Shown: positions 26,036 to 34,739, numbered from the stretch's first letter. The stretch is DNA of 64,000 bases from Aureimonas psammosilenae (GCF_009176975.1 NZ_WEZG01000002.1:186001-250000), one strand, 5' to 3'. Made by a program: numbers and translations. The notes: generated from the letters alone by a model not told the origin.

Positions 26036-26935
26036 TCACCAGAGAACGTTGTCGACCGGCTTCAACGGCTGGGCGACATCTTCCTCGCCGATCGCCTGTT
26101 CCAGGTCGATCTCGATCGTGCGGGTGAGGGCCGCCAGCGGCACGTCATGGGCGCGGTTGTCGAAGGGGTTCTGAAGGTCCTCGCCGATCCGGTCCATCGC
26201 CAGGAACATGAAGCCCACGACCGAGGACGCGAGCGGCGTCATGTAAAGCAGCGAATCCACGAGACCGAGCGGCAGGATCACGCAGAAGATGCGCGAGAAC
26301 AGCGTCGGGTAGAAGTCGTATTCGCGCGGCAGGGGCGTGTTCTTGATGCGCTCCATGCCGCCTTGCGCGTTGGAGATGTCCATCATCACCGCTTCCATCT
26401 GCGTGCGGCGGATGGAATCGATCCAGCCCTCGCGGGAGGCCGAGGCGATCAGCTTGGCCGTGCCGTTGAGGATGGCGTTCGGCACGTTGGTCATGCTCTT
26501 CAGTTCGTCCACCTCGCCTTCCGGCAGGTAGGGGGCGATCTCGTCCCAGCATTCCTGCTTGCGCAAATGACAGCGCAGGGCGTGGACATAGGCGATCTGG
26601 CGGCGGACGAGCGCGCGGCGCAGCGGCGTGCTGTCGTGGTTCTCGTCGATGAGATGCAGCGCCATGCGCGAAAAGGAGCGCGAGGCGTTGACCATGCTGC
26701 CCCACAGCGTGCGCGCTTCCCACCAGCGGTTATAGGCGTTGTTGTTGCGAAACCCCAGGAACAGCGCCAGCGCCGAACCGAGAAGCGTCATCGGGATGCT
26801 GGGGATCAGCCCGTCCTTATGCGGGATCAGAACATAGGCGACGGTGACCGCGATGTCCCACATCAACAGGAAGAACAGCGGCCAGCCGATGTAATGCAGC
26901 ATCCGTCCGAGCTTGGCGGATTCCGGTAGAACCAT
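26036..26935 (-). CDS. Bestrophin-family anion channel (UPF0187)
   Basis: 299 residues from the ATG at 26935. Early hydrophobic helices (about 12-70) lead into the conserved FLGFRNNNAYNRWWEARTLW segment that defines bacterial bestrophins. Paired C-terminal helices follow (near residues 190-250), with GFMFLAMDRIGEDLQNPFDN at the end of the channel core. Family members form pentameric chloride or other anion channels in the inner membrane. It is on the minus strand, downstream of the uracil-DNA glycosylase gene with a 108-bp gap. Confidence 0.9.
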   Translation of the reverse strand: MVLPESAKLGRMLHYIGWPLFFLLMWDIAVTVAYVLIPHKDGLIPSIPMTLLGSALALFLGFRNNNAYNRWWEARTLWGSMVNASRSFSRMALHLIDENHDSTPLRRALVRRQIAYVHALRCHLRKQECWDEIAPYLPEGEVDELKSMTNVPNAILNGTAKLIASASREGWIDSIRRTQMEAVMMDISNAQGGMERIKNTPLPREYDFYPTLFSRIFCVILPLGLVDSLLYMTPLASSVVGFMFLAMDRIGEDLQNPFDNRAHDVPLAALTRTIEIDLEQAIGEEDVAQPLKPVDNVLW

Positions 26936-27043
26936 GCGGTGGAGCCCTCGTTGCGATGCGCTGCAGCATCCCGCGCCCATGTGGCGAGAGATTGTTGCAA
27001 CGCACAAAAGCTCGTTACGTTGCCTGGGTAAGGATCGCCGTCG

Positions 27044-27919
27044 TCATGCGCCCGAGGGTGACAGCGCGTCGAGTTTCGCGCGGATCGCCAGAAGGTCGCG
27101 CCATGCCAGTTTCTTCTGCGCCGGTTGGCGCAGGAGATAGGCCGGGTGCAGCATGGGAATGGCCGGAACCGTTTCCTCAGGCTTCTCGCCATAGGAATAG
27201 CTTAGCCAGCGCCCGCGAATGCGCAGCATGCCTTCTTCCGTTCGAAGGATCGCCTTCGTGGCGGGCGAGCCGAGGCAGACGATGACCTTCGGGCGCACGA
27301 GTTCGATCTGCCGGGCGACGAAGGGCAGGCAGATCTCGGTTTCGGCCGGGGTGGGCGTCCTGTTGCCGGGCGGGCGCCAAGGCACGGTGTTGGTGATCCA
27401 CACCTTCTCGCGCGCGATGCCGATGGCCGCGAGCATCCGGTTGAGAAGCTGGCCGGAGCGGCCGACGAAGGGGATGCCGGCGATGTCTTCGTCGCGGCCT
27501 GGCGCTTCGCCGATCAGCATGAGGTCGGCATGAGGATCACCGTCGCCGAACACCACGGATTTGGCGGTGATGCGCAGGTTGCAGCCCTGGAAGGTGTTGA
27601 GGCCTTCGCGCAACGCTTCCATCGTGGCCGCCGACCTCGCGATGTCGCGCGCCGAGGCAACGGCCACGTCATCGGGCACGGCGACCTGCGGACGGGCCGG
27701 CGTCGGTGCATCGTTGCGCGTGGGAGCCGGAGAGCCTTGCGCTTCTCGGGCGGCAGGAGCCTCGCCGGCTTCCGCTTTGGCGCGAAGGCGGTCCTTCGTT
27801 TCCGCAAAACGGTCGCGCGGTTCCTCGGTGAGGATCGCGTCCACGCCGGCCAGCGAATACCATTCCAGAAGCGCGGCCACCGCTTCCTGTTCGCTGAAGT
27901 TTCGTTCCCCGTCGCTCAT
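27044..27919 (-). CDS. Uracil-DNA glycosylase, family-4-related, lacking a complete Fe-S cysteine set
   Basis: 291 residues from the ATG at 27919. An N-terminal extension of about 100 residues with an Ala/Pro-rich linker precedes a UDG domain. Motif A is GEAPGRDEDIAGIPFVGRSG (137-156) and motif B is HPAYLLR (258-264). Classical family-4 enzymes hold a 4Fe-4S cluster with four cysteines. Here only C113, C197 and C215 are present; the second Cys of the usual Cys-x2-Cys pair is replaced (GCNLRI). It may belong to the cluster-less alphaproteobacterial type described from Bradyrhizobium. A role in uracil excision repair is likely. Confidence 0.85.
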   Translation of the reverse strand: MSDGERNFSEQEAVAALLEWYSLAGVDAILTEEPRDRFAETKDRLRAKAEAGEAPAAREAQGSPAPTRNDAPTPARPQVAVPDDVAVASARDIARSAATMEALREGLNTFQGCNLRITAKSVVFGDGDPHADLMLIGEAPGRDEDIAGIPFVGRSGQLLNRMLAAIGIAREKVWITNTVPWRPPGNRTPTPAETEICLPFVARQIELVRPKVIVCLGSPATKAILRTEEGMLRIRGRWLSYSYGEKPEETVPAIPMLHPAYLLRQPAQKKLAWRDLLAIRAKLDALSPSGA

Positions 27920-28021
27920 CACCGTCCTTCATAGGCAAAAGCGGTTCAGGAAGCGATACGGAGCGATTTGCCTCAAGCGAAGCATTTGAAGCCGGCGCCC
28001 GTGCCGTTTATGTCTTGCCGG

Positions 28022-28044
28022 CTTGTTGGAAGCATTCCAACAAG
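28022..28044. promoter_or_regulatory. Perfect 10-3-10 inverted repeat upstream of ETF-QO
   Basis: CTTGTTGGAA, spacer GCA, TTCCAACAAG with no mismatch, 52 bp before the ETF-QO start in the divergent region shared with the UDG gene. A wider pair, TGTCTTG (28011-28017) and CAAGACA (28041-28047), overlaps it and could form an alternative stem. No T-run follows, so it looks like an operator or a leader hairpin rather than a terminator. Confidence 0.6.
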
Positions 28045-28095
28045 ACAGAAACGAGGTTGCCGTCTCGATTCGAGCCGGAATGGAACTGGATGCCC

Positions 28096-29763
28096 ATGAG
28101 CGAGACCGAGGCGCTGCCCGAACGCGAGGCGATGGAGTTCGACGTCGTGATCGTCGGCGCCGGCCCGGCCGGTCTGTCGGCGGCGATCCGCCTGAAGCAA
28201 CTCGACCCGGACCTGTCGGTGGTGGTTCTGGAAAAGGCGGCGGAGGTCGGCATCCACATCCTGTCGGGCTGCGTGCTCGACCCATCCGCCCTCGACGAAC
28301 TCCTGCCCGAATGGCGCTCCGACGAGACCGCGCCGATCCGCCAGCGCGTGACCAAGGACCGCTTCTATTTCTACGGGCCGCAGGGCCGCATTCGCCTGCC
28401 CGTCGCCATGATGCCGAAGATCATGGACAACGAGGGGAATTTCGTCGTTTCGCTCGGCCTTGTCGCCAAGTGGCTGGCCGAGAAGGCGGAGGCGCTCGGC
28501 GTCGAGATCTATCCGGGCTTTGCCGCGAGCGAACTTATTTACGACGACTCAAACGCCGTGATCGGTGTCGCCACCGGCGACATGGGGGTCGGGCGGGATG
28601 GCGAGCCGGGTCCGGCCTATCAGCGCGGCATGGCGCTCCTGGGCAAATACGTGTTTCTCGGCGAAGGCGTGCGCGGGTCGCTGGCCAAGGAGGCGATCCG
28701 CGAATACGGCCTCTCAGTCGACCGCGATCCGCCGAAATTCGGCATCGGCATCAAGGAGCTTTGGGAGATCGATCCGGCAAAGGCGGTGCCGGGGCTCGTG
28801 CAGCATTCCTTCGGTTGGCCGCTCGACATGAAGACAGGCGGCGGCTCCTTTCTCTACCATCTCGAAGGCAACCAGGTTTACGTCGGCTTCGTGGTTCACC
28901 TGAACTACGAGAACCCGTATCTCTCGCCCTTCGAGGAGTTTCAGCGCTACAAGACGCATCCCGACATCGCCGATCTTCTCGAAGGCGGCAAGCGCCTTGC
29001 CTATGGCGCGCGTGCGATCACCGAAGGCGGCTGGCAGTCGGTGCCGAAGCTCGTGTTCCCCGGCGGGGCGCTGATCGGCTGCACGGCGGGCTTCGTCAAC
29101 GTGCCGCGCATCAAGGGCGTCCACAACGCCATGGCGTCGGGCATGCAGGCGGCTGAGGCAGCGGCGCACGCGATCAAGGCGGGGCGCGCGCACGACCGCC
29201 TGCGCGCTTATGACGACGGCTGGCGCTCGTCTTCCATCGGGCGGGACCTGAAGCCGGTCCGGAACGTGAAGCCCTTGTGGTCGAAGTTCGGCACGGCGCT
29301 CGGCGTCGTCCTCGGCGGCATCGACATGTGGTGCCAGCAGTTGCTCGGCGGCTTCTCCTTCTTCGGCACGATGCATCACGGCAAGCCGGACTATGCGTCC
29401 ACGAAGCCTGCGGCCGAATGCAGCCCCATCGACTACCCCAAGCCCGACGGCAAGCTCACCTTCGACCGCCTGTCGTCGGTGTTCCTGTCCAACACCAACC
29501 ACGAGGAGGACCAGCCGGTTCACCTGAAGGTCAAGGACATGGAACTCCAGAAGCGCTCGGAGCACGACGTCTATGCGGGGCTTTCCCAACGTTATTGCCC
29601 GGCCGGCGTCTACGAATGGCGCGAGGAAGGGAGCGATCCGAAGTTCGTCATCAACGCGCAGAACTGCGTCCACTGCAAGACATGCGACATCAAGGACCCC
29701 AACCAGAACATCACCTGGGTCCCCCCGCAGGGCGGCGAAGGGCCGGTCTACCAGACGATGTGA
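28096..29763 (+). CDS. Electron transfer flavoprotein-ubiquinone oxidoreductase
   Basis: 555 residues from the ATG at 28096; an ATG two codons earlier is equivalent. The FAD Rossmann motif VVIVGAGPAGLSAAIRL is at about 17-33. The C-terminal ferredoxin-like domain carries the 4Fe-4S cysteines in YCPAGVYEW and NAQNCVHCKTCDIKDPNQNI. It passes electrons from reduced ETF (fatty-acid, amino-acid and choline catabolism) to ubiquinone at the inner membrane. The 305-bp repeat element begins 11 bp after the stop. A perfect palindrome upstream suggests regulated expression. Confidence 0.96.
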   Translation: MSETEALPEREAMEFDVVIVGAGPAGLSAAIRLKQLDPDLSVVVLEKAAEVGIHILSGCVLDPSALDELLPEWRSDETAPIRQRVTKDRFYFYGPQGRIRLPVAMMPKIMDNEGNFVVSLGLVAKWLAEKAEALGVEIYPGFAASELIYDDSNAVIGVATGDMGVGRDGEPGPAYQRGMALLGKYVFLGEGVRGSLAKEAIREYGLSVDRDPPKFGIGIKELWEIDPAKAVPGLVQHSFGWPLDMKTGGGSFLYHLEGNQVYVGFVVHLNYENPYLSPFEEFQRYKTHPDIADLLEGGKRLAYGARAITEGGWQSVPKLVFPGGALIGCTAGFVNVPRIKGVHNAMASGMQAAEAAAHAIKAGRAHDRLRAYDDGWRSSSIGRDLKPVRNVKPLWSKFGTALGVVLGGIDMWCQQLLGGFSFFGTMHHGKPDYASTKPAAECSPIDYPKPDGKLTFDRLSSVFLSNTNHEEDQPVHLKVKDMELQKRSEHDVYAGLSQRYCPAGVYEWREEGSDPKFVINAQNCVHCKTCDIKDPNQNITWVPPQGGEGPVYQTM

Positions 29764-29774
29764 GCTGGCCGCCC

Positions 29775-30079
29775 AGAGGCTGTTATGGACCCTAGACGAG
29801 CATCGTGCTGGCTGGGCTGGTTCGCCGGGTAGGAGCCGGATGCAGCCGGTAGCGGGGCTACCGGCAAACGCCGGCGACGGTCCATGCGGACGGGCGAGAC
29901 AAGTGGCTCGCTCTGTGGGCCGGCGAGCCAGACCAGCCAGCCCAAAGGGTGGGATGAGCGAAGCCATCCGGGGCGTCGACGAGATTTCCCAAGCCGCAAG
30001 GCTTGGCTGCACTCGCCTCCTGCCGGACTGGACTTCGCTGATTCCACACGATGCTTGCCTAGGGTCCATAACAGCCTCT
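29775..30079. mobile_element. 305-bp non-autonomous element (MITE-like) with 33-bp terminal inverted repeats
   Basis: The left end (29775-29807) and right end (30047-30079) are inverted copies matching at 31 of 33 positions, beginning AGAGGCTGTTATGGACCCTA. Inside are perfect hairpins: CCGGTAGC/GCTACCGG (29846-29864) and CCAAGCC/GGCTTGG (29989-30006). It encodes no credible protein. It fills the gap between two convergent genes, and its right end supplies two bases of the TAG stop of the minus-strand gene. I find no clear target-site duplication. A miniature transposable element is the best reading; a parent element is not in the window. Confidence 0.8.
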
Positions 30080-31103
30080 AGCGCTCCGCGCTTCTGACAT
30101 CCGGCTCTTTCGAGGTAGCGAAGCGCAGGGTGAAGGTGAGAAGCACCGGGAGGTGGTCCGAATCGACCGCTTCCGGTCGCTCGACCTTCAGAACGTCGAC
30201 GCTTTCCGACACCAGCATGTTGTCGATCGGCAGGCCGATCCAGCGGCCAAGTTCGGGCGGCAGGCCGCGCTTGATCCAGGTCGGGCCGATGCCGCCGACA
30301 ATCCGCGTCCCGCTCGCTTGGGCCAGAGCGCGCACGCTGGCGCTCCAGGGCGCCGAGTTGAAGTCTCCCGCCACGATCAGAGGATCGCGCAAGCGCGGCA
30401 GGACGGTTTTCAGCCCCTGCACCATGCTCGGCTGGCGGCCCGGCCAGGGCCAGCGCAGGTGCTGCGCCCCGATCGTCACCGGAATGCCGTTGAAGTCCAC
30501 CGTCTTGGCGCCAAAGGCGTTCGGACCGTCGCAGACCGTCAACTCTCCGGGACGCACCGCGCTCACCTCGATGAAGGGGCGGCGCGACAGGATCGCCACG
30601 TCGCCGTTTCCGCGCAGGAAGGGCGCCTTGCAATAGAAGCGGTAGGGATAACTGCCGGCGAGTTTCTCGAAACCGCGCACCCAACTTGCGCTGAGTTCTT
30701 CCGCCGTCACGATATCGGGCCGCAGGCGCGCGATGAGGCTGAGAGCCCTGTCCTGATCGGTCGAGTAGATATCGAGATTCATCTGGAGAAGCGTGTAGCG
30801 CGGGGTGCCGACGGAAGCTTCGGTGCCGTGGCCGAGCGGCAGAAAGGGCAACGTCGAGTAGAGCCCCAGACCGCCCACCACCGCGCAAACGAGCGCCAGA
30901 CTCGATCCGCGCCGCAGGAGAAGGGCGGGGGCGAAGAGAAGCAGGCCGACGCAGAGATGCAGTCGTCCCTGCCCGATCGTGTCGAGGGCGGGATAGAAAT
31001 CGCCGAAGAAGCCGAGCGTGACGGCGAGCAGCATCGGCACGGCGACAAGCGCCGGCAGGGCGCGCGCCAGCCAGCGAACAGCGTTCGCGAAGGAGACCGG
31101 CAT
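30078..31103 (-). CDS. Membrane-anchored endonuclease/exonuclease/phosphatase (EEP) family protein
   Basis: 341 residues. The N-terminal third has three hydrophobic helices (about 10-35, 45-65, 68-90). The rest is an EEP hydrolase domain with LQMNLDIYS at its start, GDFNSAPWSASVRAL in the middle and the catalytic DSDHLPVLLTF near the end. The architecture matches the membrane-anchored EEP hydrolases common in rhizobia; the substrate is unknown. It starts 1 bp after the amn stop, so the two form an operon. The last codons abut the 305-bp repeat, and the stop TAG straddles the repeat boundary. Confidence 0.85.
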   Translation of the reverse strand: MPVSFANAVRWLARALPALVAVPMLLAVTLGFFGDFYPALDTIGQGRLHLCVGLLLFAPALLLRRGSSLALVCAVVGGLGLYSTLPFLPLGHGTEASVGTPRYTLLQMNLDIYSTDQDRALSLIARLRPDIVTAEELSASWVRGFEKLAGSYPYRFYCKAPFLRGNGDVAILSRRPFIEVSAVRPGELTVCDGPNAFGAKTVDFNGIPVTIGAQHLRWPWPGRQPSMVQGLKTVLPRLRDPLIVAGDFNSAPWSASVRALAQASGTRIVGGIGPTWIKRGLPPELGRWIGLPIDNMLVSESVDVLKVERPEAVDSDHLPVLLTFTLRFATSKEPDVRSAER

Positions 31104-31104
31104 C

Positions 31105-32607
31105 TTACTGGAAGGCCGGCTCGAAGAAGGAGCGCAGCTTGCGCGAATGAAGCTGTTCCGGCGTCATGGCCGAAAGCTTCTCCATCGTGCGGATGCCGAT
31201 GCGCATGTGCTGGGCGACCTGCCGCTTGTAGAAGTCCGTCGCCATGCCGGGCAGCTTCAACTCGCCGTGGAGCGGCTTGTCGGAAACGCAGAGAAGGGTG
31301 CCGTAGGGCACGCGGAAGCGAAAGCCGTTGGCGGCGATCGTCGCCGATTCCATATCGAGCGCGACGGCGCGCGACTTCGACAAGCGCTCCACCGGCTCGG
31401 TCTGGTCGCGCAGTTCCCAGTTGCGGTTGTCGATGGTCGCCACCGTGCCGGTACGCATGATCTTCTTCAATTCGTAGCCGGACAGGCCCGTCACCTCCGC
31501 CACCGCTTCCTCCAGCGCCACCTGCACCTCGGCGAGCGGCGGGATCGGCACCCAGACCGGCAGGTCGGCGTCCAGAACGTGATCCTCGCGCACATAGGCA
31601 TGGGCCAGCACGTAGTCGCCGAGCGCCTGGCTGTTGCGAAGCCCGGCGCAATGGCCTAGCATCAGCCATGCATGGGGGCGCAGCACCGCCACGTGGTCGG
31701 TGATCGTCTTGGCGTTGGATGGCCCGACGCCGATATTGATCATGGTGATGCCTTCGCCGTTCTCGCGGGCGAGGTGGTAGGCGGGCATCTGCGGCAGGCG
31801 CACGAAGGGCAGGCCGCTCGTCGGCTCGAGTGAGCCCGCCGGCGTCACGAGGTTTCCCGGTTCCACGAAGGCGGTGTAGCCCTCGCCCCCCGCCGCCATC
31901 TTGGCTTTGGCGAGCGCGCAGAACTCATCGATATAGAACTGGTAGTTGGTGAACAGGACGTAGTTCTGGAAATGCTTCGGGCTCGTCGCCGTGTAATGGG
32001 CGAGGCGGTGGAGCGAATAATCGACGCGCTGCGCGGTGAAGGGGGCGAGCGGCATGGCCTCGCCGGGGCGGGGCTCGAAATTGCCGTTGACGATGCGGTC
32101 GTCCGTGGAGCCGAGATCGGGCACGTCGAAGATGTCGCGCAAGGGCTTGGCGAGGCGATCGGCGGCCTCGCCATCGACATGGCTTCCTTCGGCGAAGGCG
32201 AAATGAAGCGGGATGGGCGTCGTGGAATCGCCGACGATCACCGGGCGGCCGTGATTGCGGATCAGAAGCCCGATCTGCTCGGCCAGATAGTTCTCGAAGA
32301 GGTCGGGCCGCGTCACGGTGGTCGCATAGGTGCCGGGGGCCGGCACATGGCCGAAGGACAAGCGCGAATCGACGCGAGCATGGCTGCTCGTGACCAGCGA
32401 AAGCTGCGGGTAGAAGGCGCGATAGCGCCGATCCACATCGCCGGTCTTCAGGACGTGGGCGAAGCCATCCAGAAGAAACCGCGTCGAGTGCTCGTAGAGC
32501 CGCTGGAGTTCGGCGACCGCCTCCGAGGCCACATTGAAGGCTCGTCCAGGTGCGCTTTCGGGGGTCGCGAAGGAAGGGGTGCTTCGGGCATGGAGGGATT
32601 CCGTCAT
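31105..32607 (-). CDS. amn: AMP nucleosidase
   Basis: 500 residues. An N-terminal regulatory domain precedes a nucleoside-phosphorylase-like catalytic domain (about 255-480). Recognisable stretches include MINIGVGPSNAKTITDHVAV, HCAGLRNSQALGDYVLAHAY and ALDMESATIAANGFRFRVPY. It hydrolyses AMP to adenine and ribose 5-phosphate, adjusting adenylate pools. Length matches the bacterial Amn family. It is the first gene of a two-gene unit with the EEP protein. Confidence 0.95.
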   Translation of the reverse strand: MTESLHARSTPSFATPESAPGRAFNVASEAVAELQRLYEHSTRFLLDGFAHVLKTGDVDRRYRAFYPQLSLVTSSHARVDSRLSFGHVPAPGTYATTVTRPDLFENYLAEQIGLLIRNHGRPVIVGDSTTPIPLHFAFAEGSHVDGEAADRLAKPLRDIFDVPDLGSTDDRIVNGNFEPRPGEAMPLAPFTAQRVDYSLHRLAHYTATSPKHFQNYVLFTNYQFYIDEFCALAKAKMAAGGEGYTAFVEPGNLVTPAGSLEPTSGLPFVRLPQMPAYHLARENGEGITMINIGVGPSNAKTITDHVAVLRPHAWLMLGHCAGLRNSQALGDYVLAHAYVREDHVLDADLPVWVPIPPLAEVQVALEEAVAEVTGLSGYELKKIMRTGTVATIDNRNWELRDQTEPVERLSKSRAVALDMESATIAANGFRFRVPYGTLLCVSDKPLHGELKLPGMATDFYKRQVAQHMRIGIRTMEKLSAMTPEQLHSRKLRSFFEPAFQ

Positions 32608-32668
32608 GCCCTTTGTGTAAACGGCTCCGGCGACGCGAGGAAGACGCCTTGAGAAGGCGGGCCGCCCG

Positions 32669-32842
32669 TCAGTTCTGATTCACCCCGCCCGGCGCGCAAA
32701 GAAGGCCGTCCGCGAGGCAGTCCTGCCGCGCCTGCTGGTCGGGCGTCGCGGACGGTGCTGCGCGTTTGCTGTCGAGAAAGGCGCTGAACGACAGGGCGAA
32801 CACCGCGATCAGCGTCGTGACGGCCATCAGCCGGATGATCAT
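32669..32842 (-). CDS. Small single-helix membrane protein, unknown
   Basis: 57 residues from the ATG at 32842, chosen because aaagggaacgg stands just upstream; the ATG at 32875 has no such site. One N-terminal transmembrane helix (MIIRLMAVTTLIAVFALSFS) is followed by a short polar tail with two cysteines (DCLADGLLC). It could be exported with the helix as signal or anchor. I do not recognise it. It lies upstream of amn on the same strand. Confidence 0.5.
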   Translation of the reverse strand: MIIRLMAVTTLIAVFALSFSAFLDSKRAAPSATPDQQARQDCLADGLLCAPGGVNQN

Positions 32843-33032
32843 CGTATGGCCGTTCCCTTTGTTTAGCCGCGACATCGAAGCCGGTTTAGCTCACTAGCGC
32901 CGATCCGGGGGTGACGGGAAGACCCATCGGCCTCCGACAACGTCGCCCGGTGAGCCTGTCGCCATTGCAGCGCCGGCACCCGCGCTCTAGCTCCCGCCGT
33001 CGAGCCGAGACGTTGAAAGGATTGGCCTGACG

Positions 33033-33734
33033 ATGACCGAACAGAATCGTGCGATCGAACTGCACTACTGGCCGACGCCGAACGGCTGGAAGGTGTCCAT
33101 CATGCTGGAGGAACTCGGCGTTCCGTATGAGATCAAGTTCGTCAATATCGGCGCCGGCGAGCAGTTCGAGCCTTCCTTCCTGAAGATCGCGCCGAACAAT
33201 CGCATGCCGGCCATCGTTGATCCCGAAGGGCCGGGCGGCGAGCCGATCTCCGTGTTCGAATCGGGCGCGATCCTGCAATATCTCGGCCGCAAGTTCGGGC
33301 GGTTCTATCCGGGCGACGAGCGCGCTCGCGTCGCCGTGGAGGAATGGCTGTTCTGGCAGGTCGGCGGCCTCGGGCCCATGGCGGGTCAGGCGCATCATTT
33401 CCGCCAATACGCGCCCGAGAAGATCGAATACGGCATCAACCGCTACACCAACGAGGTGAACCGGCTTTACGGCGTGATGAACCGGCGTCTCGGCGAGGTC
33501 GAGTATCTCGGCGGCGATTATTCGATCGCCGACATGGCCTCGATCGGCTGGATCGTGCCTCATGCCAACCAGGGTCAGGATCTCGACGACTTCCCGAACC
33601 TCAAGCGCTGGTTCGAGGCGGTGAAGGCACGGCCGGCCGTGGAGAAGGGCCTCGCCGTCGGCAACGAGCGGCGCAACAATCTCGCGGACGACAAGGACGC
33701 TCAGAAGGTCCTGTTCAACCAGCGCTCCCGCTGA
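33033..33734 (+). CDS. Glutathione S-transferase family protein (YfcG/Ure2p-like)
   Basis: 233 residues. The N-terminal thioredoxin-like domain has LHYWPTPNGWKVSIMLEELG and the conserved cis-Pro region NNRMPAIVDP, then the glutathione-contacting FESGAILQYLGRKF. The all-helical C-terminal domain has WQVGGLGPMAGQAHHFRQYA and the late DYSIADMASIGWI motif. This pattern matches the Nu-class (YfcG/YghU) enzymes, which act as disulfide-bond reductases with glutathione. It stands alone and converges on the DUF2147 gene. Confidence 0.92.
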   Translation: MTEQNRAIELHYWPTPNGWKVSIMLEELGVPYEIKFVNIGAGEQFEPSFLKIAPNNRMPAIVDPEGPGGEPISVFESGAILQYLGRKFGRFYPGDERARVAVEEWLFWQVGGLGPMAGQAHHFRQYAPEKIEYGINRYTNEVNRLYGVMNRRLGEVEYLGGDYSIADMASIGWIVPHANQGQDLDDFPNLKRWFEAVKARPAVEKGLAVGNERRNNLADDKDAQKVLFNQRSR

Positions 33735-33764
33735 GACGCGAGGCGATCCCGGCGGTCGGCCGCG

Positions 33765-34115
33765 TCATTTTCCGGCCCGCCGCCAGGTCTGGACAGTCTT
33801 GCAGAAGACTTCCATCAGGCAGCCCTTCAGGTGAAGGCGGTCGCCCTCCACCAGCATGGCGCCGACATAGGTCTTGCCGCTTTCCGGATCGCTGATCCGC
33901 CCCTTGTATTCGGGGCCGGGCGCCGAAACCCGGCCGATGGAGGCTCCCTTGTGACGGCCGCTTTCGATACGGCCGCAAAAGCCGCCGGGACAGGCGCGAA
34001 CCGACACCGTTTCCCCGTTCTCCGCCCGCCAAAGGCCGAGAACGGGCTCGGCTGCGAAGACCGGTGAAGCGAAGGCGGCGAGAAACAGGCCGTAGGCGGC
34101 GGCTTGGCGAGGCAT
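33765..34115 (-). CDS. Periplasmic DUF2147-family protein
   Basis: 116 residues from the ATG at 34115. A signal peptide (MPRQAAAYGLFLAAFASPVF, AA) precedes a small beta domain starting GLWRAENGETVSVR. It ends with LHLKGCLMEVFCKTVQTWRR and has four cysteines in all. This is the DUF2147 pattern: exported, lipocalin-like, of unknown function. It is convergent with the GST gene. Confidence 0.85.
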   Translation of the reverse strand: MPRQAAAYGLFLAAFASPVFAAEPVLGLWRAENGETVSVRACPGGFCGRIESGRHKGASIGRVSAPGPEYKGRISDPESGKTYVGAMLVEGDRLHLKGCLMEVFCKTVQTWRRAGK

Positions 34116-34462
34116 CCGGCGTTTTCCCCCTTGATAGACGATCGGCGGGCGAGACTGAAAACGACTTGACCCTTCGGTGCGGCAGGAGAAGGGCGAAGCG
34201 GGTACCCGCGTTGATTTGTCGTTGACCATCATCGATTTCCCTCGGCTCCCAAGGTTAAACCAAGATAAAGCCGAGCGGTTTTCGAGTTCTGAATAAACGA
34301 AATTCATCATTCCAGCCAATGGCTTGCGTGGAACGGGCGGAGACCGAGTCTTTCGCCGTTTAAGTCCAATTAAGCTCGACTTTTAATCGCCTTTTCAAAC
34401 GCTGCCGGCATTCTCTTCTCCAAGGAACAAGAGTTCCAATAGATCGGCAGAAAGACACTCAG
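34116..34462. other. 347-bp AT-richer intergenic region between divergent genes
   Basis: Divergent promoter region for the DUF2147 and Sel1-like genes. It is noticeably richer in A and T than its neighbours from about 34240. It holds TTAA-N6-TTAA (34361-34374), one base short of the CtrA spacing, and several further TTAA words. I see no conserved RNA, terminator or open reading frame I would support. Confidence 0.5.
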
Positions 34463-34735
34463 ATGGCGCGTTTCGAACTTTCCGAACTTTCCAATGGCGG
34501 TATCGGCGCCACGGTCCATTCCTCGGCCGAGATCCTGTTCGAGATGGGCGTTCGCGCCGCATCCGGCCGCGATGGCGCGGTGGATCTCGTGTCGGCCCAT
34601 ATGTACTTCAATCTCGCCGACCGCGAAGGCGACGAGCGCGCCGCCTTCCACCGTCACGAGGTCGCCGAGCAGATGTCGAAGATCGAGATCGGCCGTGCGC
34701 TCCGCGCCGCCCGCGATTGGCTGGCGGTGCACTGA
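34463..34735 (+). CDS. Short Sel1-like repeat protein
   Basis: 90 residues. The middle reads AEILFEMGVRAASGRDGAVD followed by LVSAHMYFNLADREGDERAA. This is the A-x-G...D...A..WF..AA pattern of a single Sel1/TPR-like helical repeat. Such short proteins are conserved in rhizobia by my recollection, but no function is known to me. It ends 4 bp before the stop of the convergent aminotransferase gene. Protein-protein interaction is the only inference I would draw. Confidence 0.75.
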   Translation: MARFELSELSNGGIGATVHSSAEILFEMGVRAASGRDGAVDLVSAHMYFNLADREGDERAAFHRHEVAEQMSKIEIGRALRAARDWLAVH

Positions 34736-34739
34736 AGAA

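Noticed and set aside
29858-30049. 63-codon minus-strand frame inside the 305-bp element
   Set aside because: It lies in an inverted-repeat element and has no ribosome-binding site; Trp/Pro/Ser-rich translation is typical of a palindromic repeat, not a gene.
34361-34374. TTAA-N6-TTAA upstream of the Sel1-like gene as a CtrA site
   Set aside because: The spacing is one base short of the required seven, and the region is rich in TTAA words by composition.
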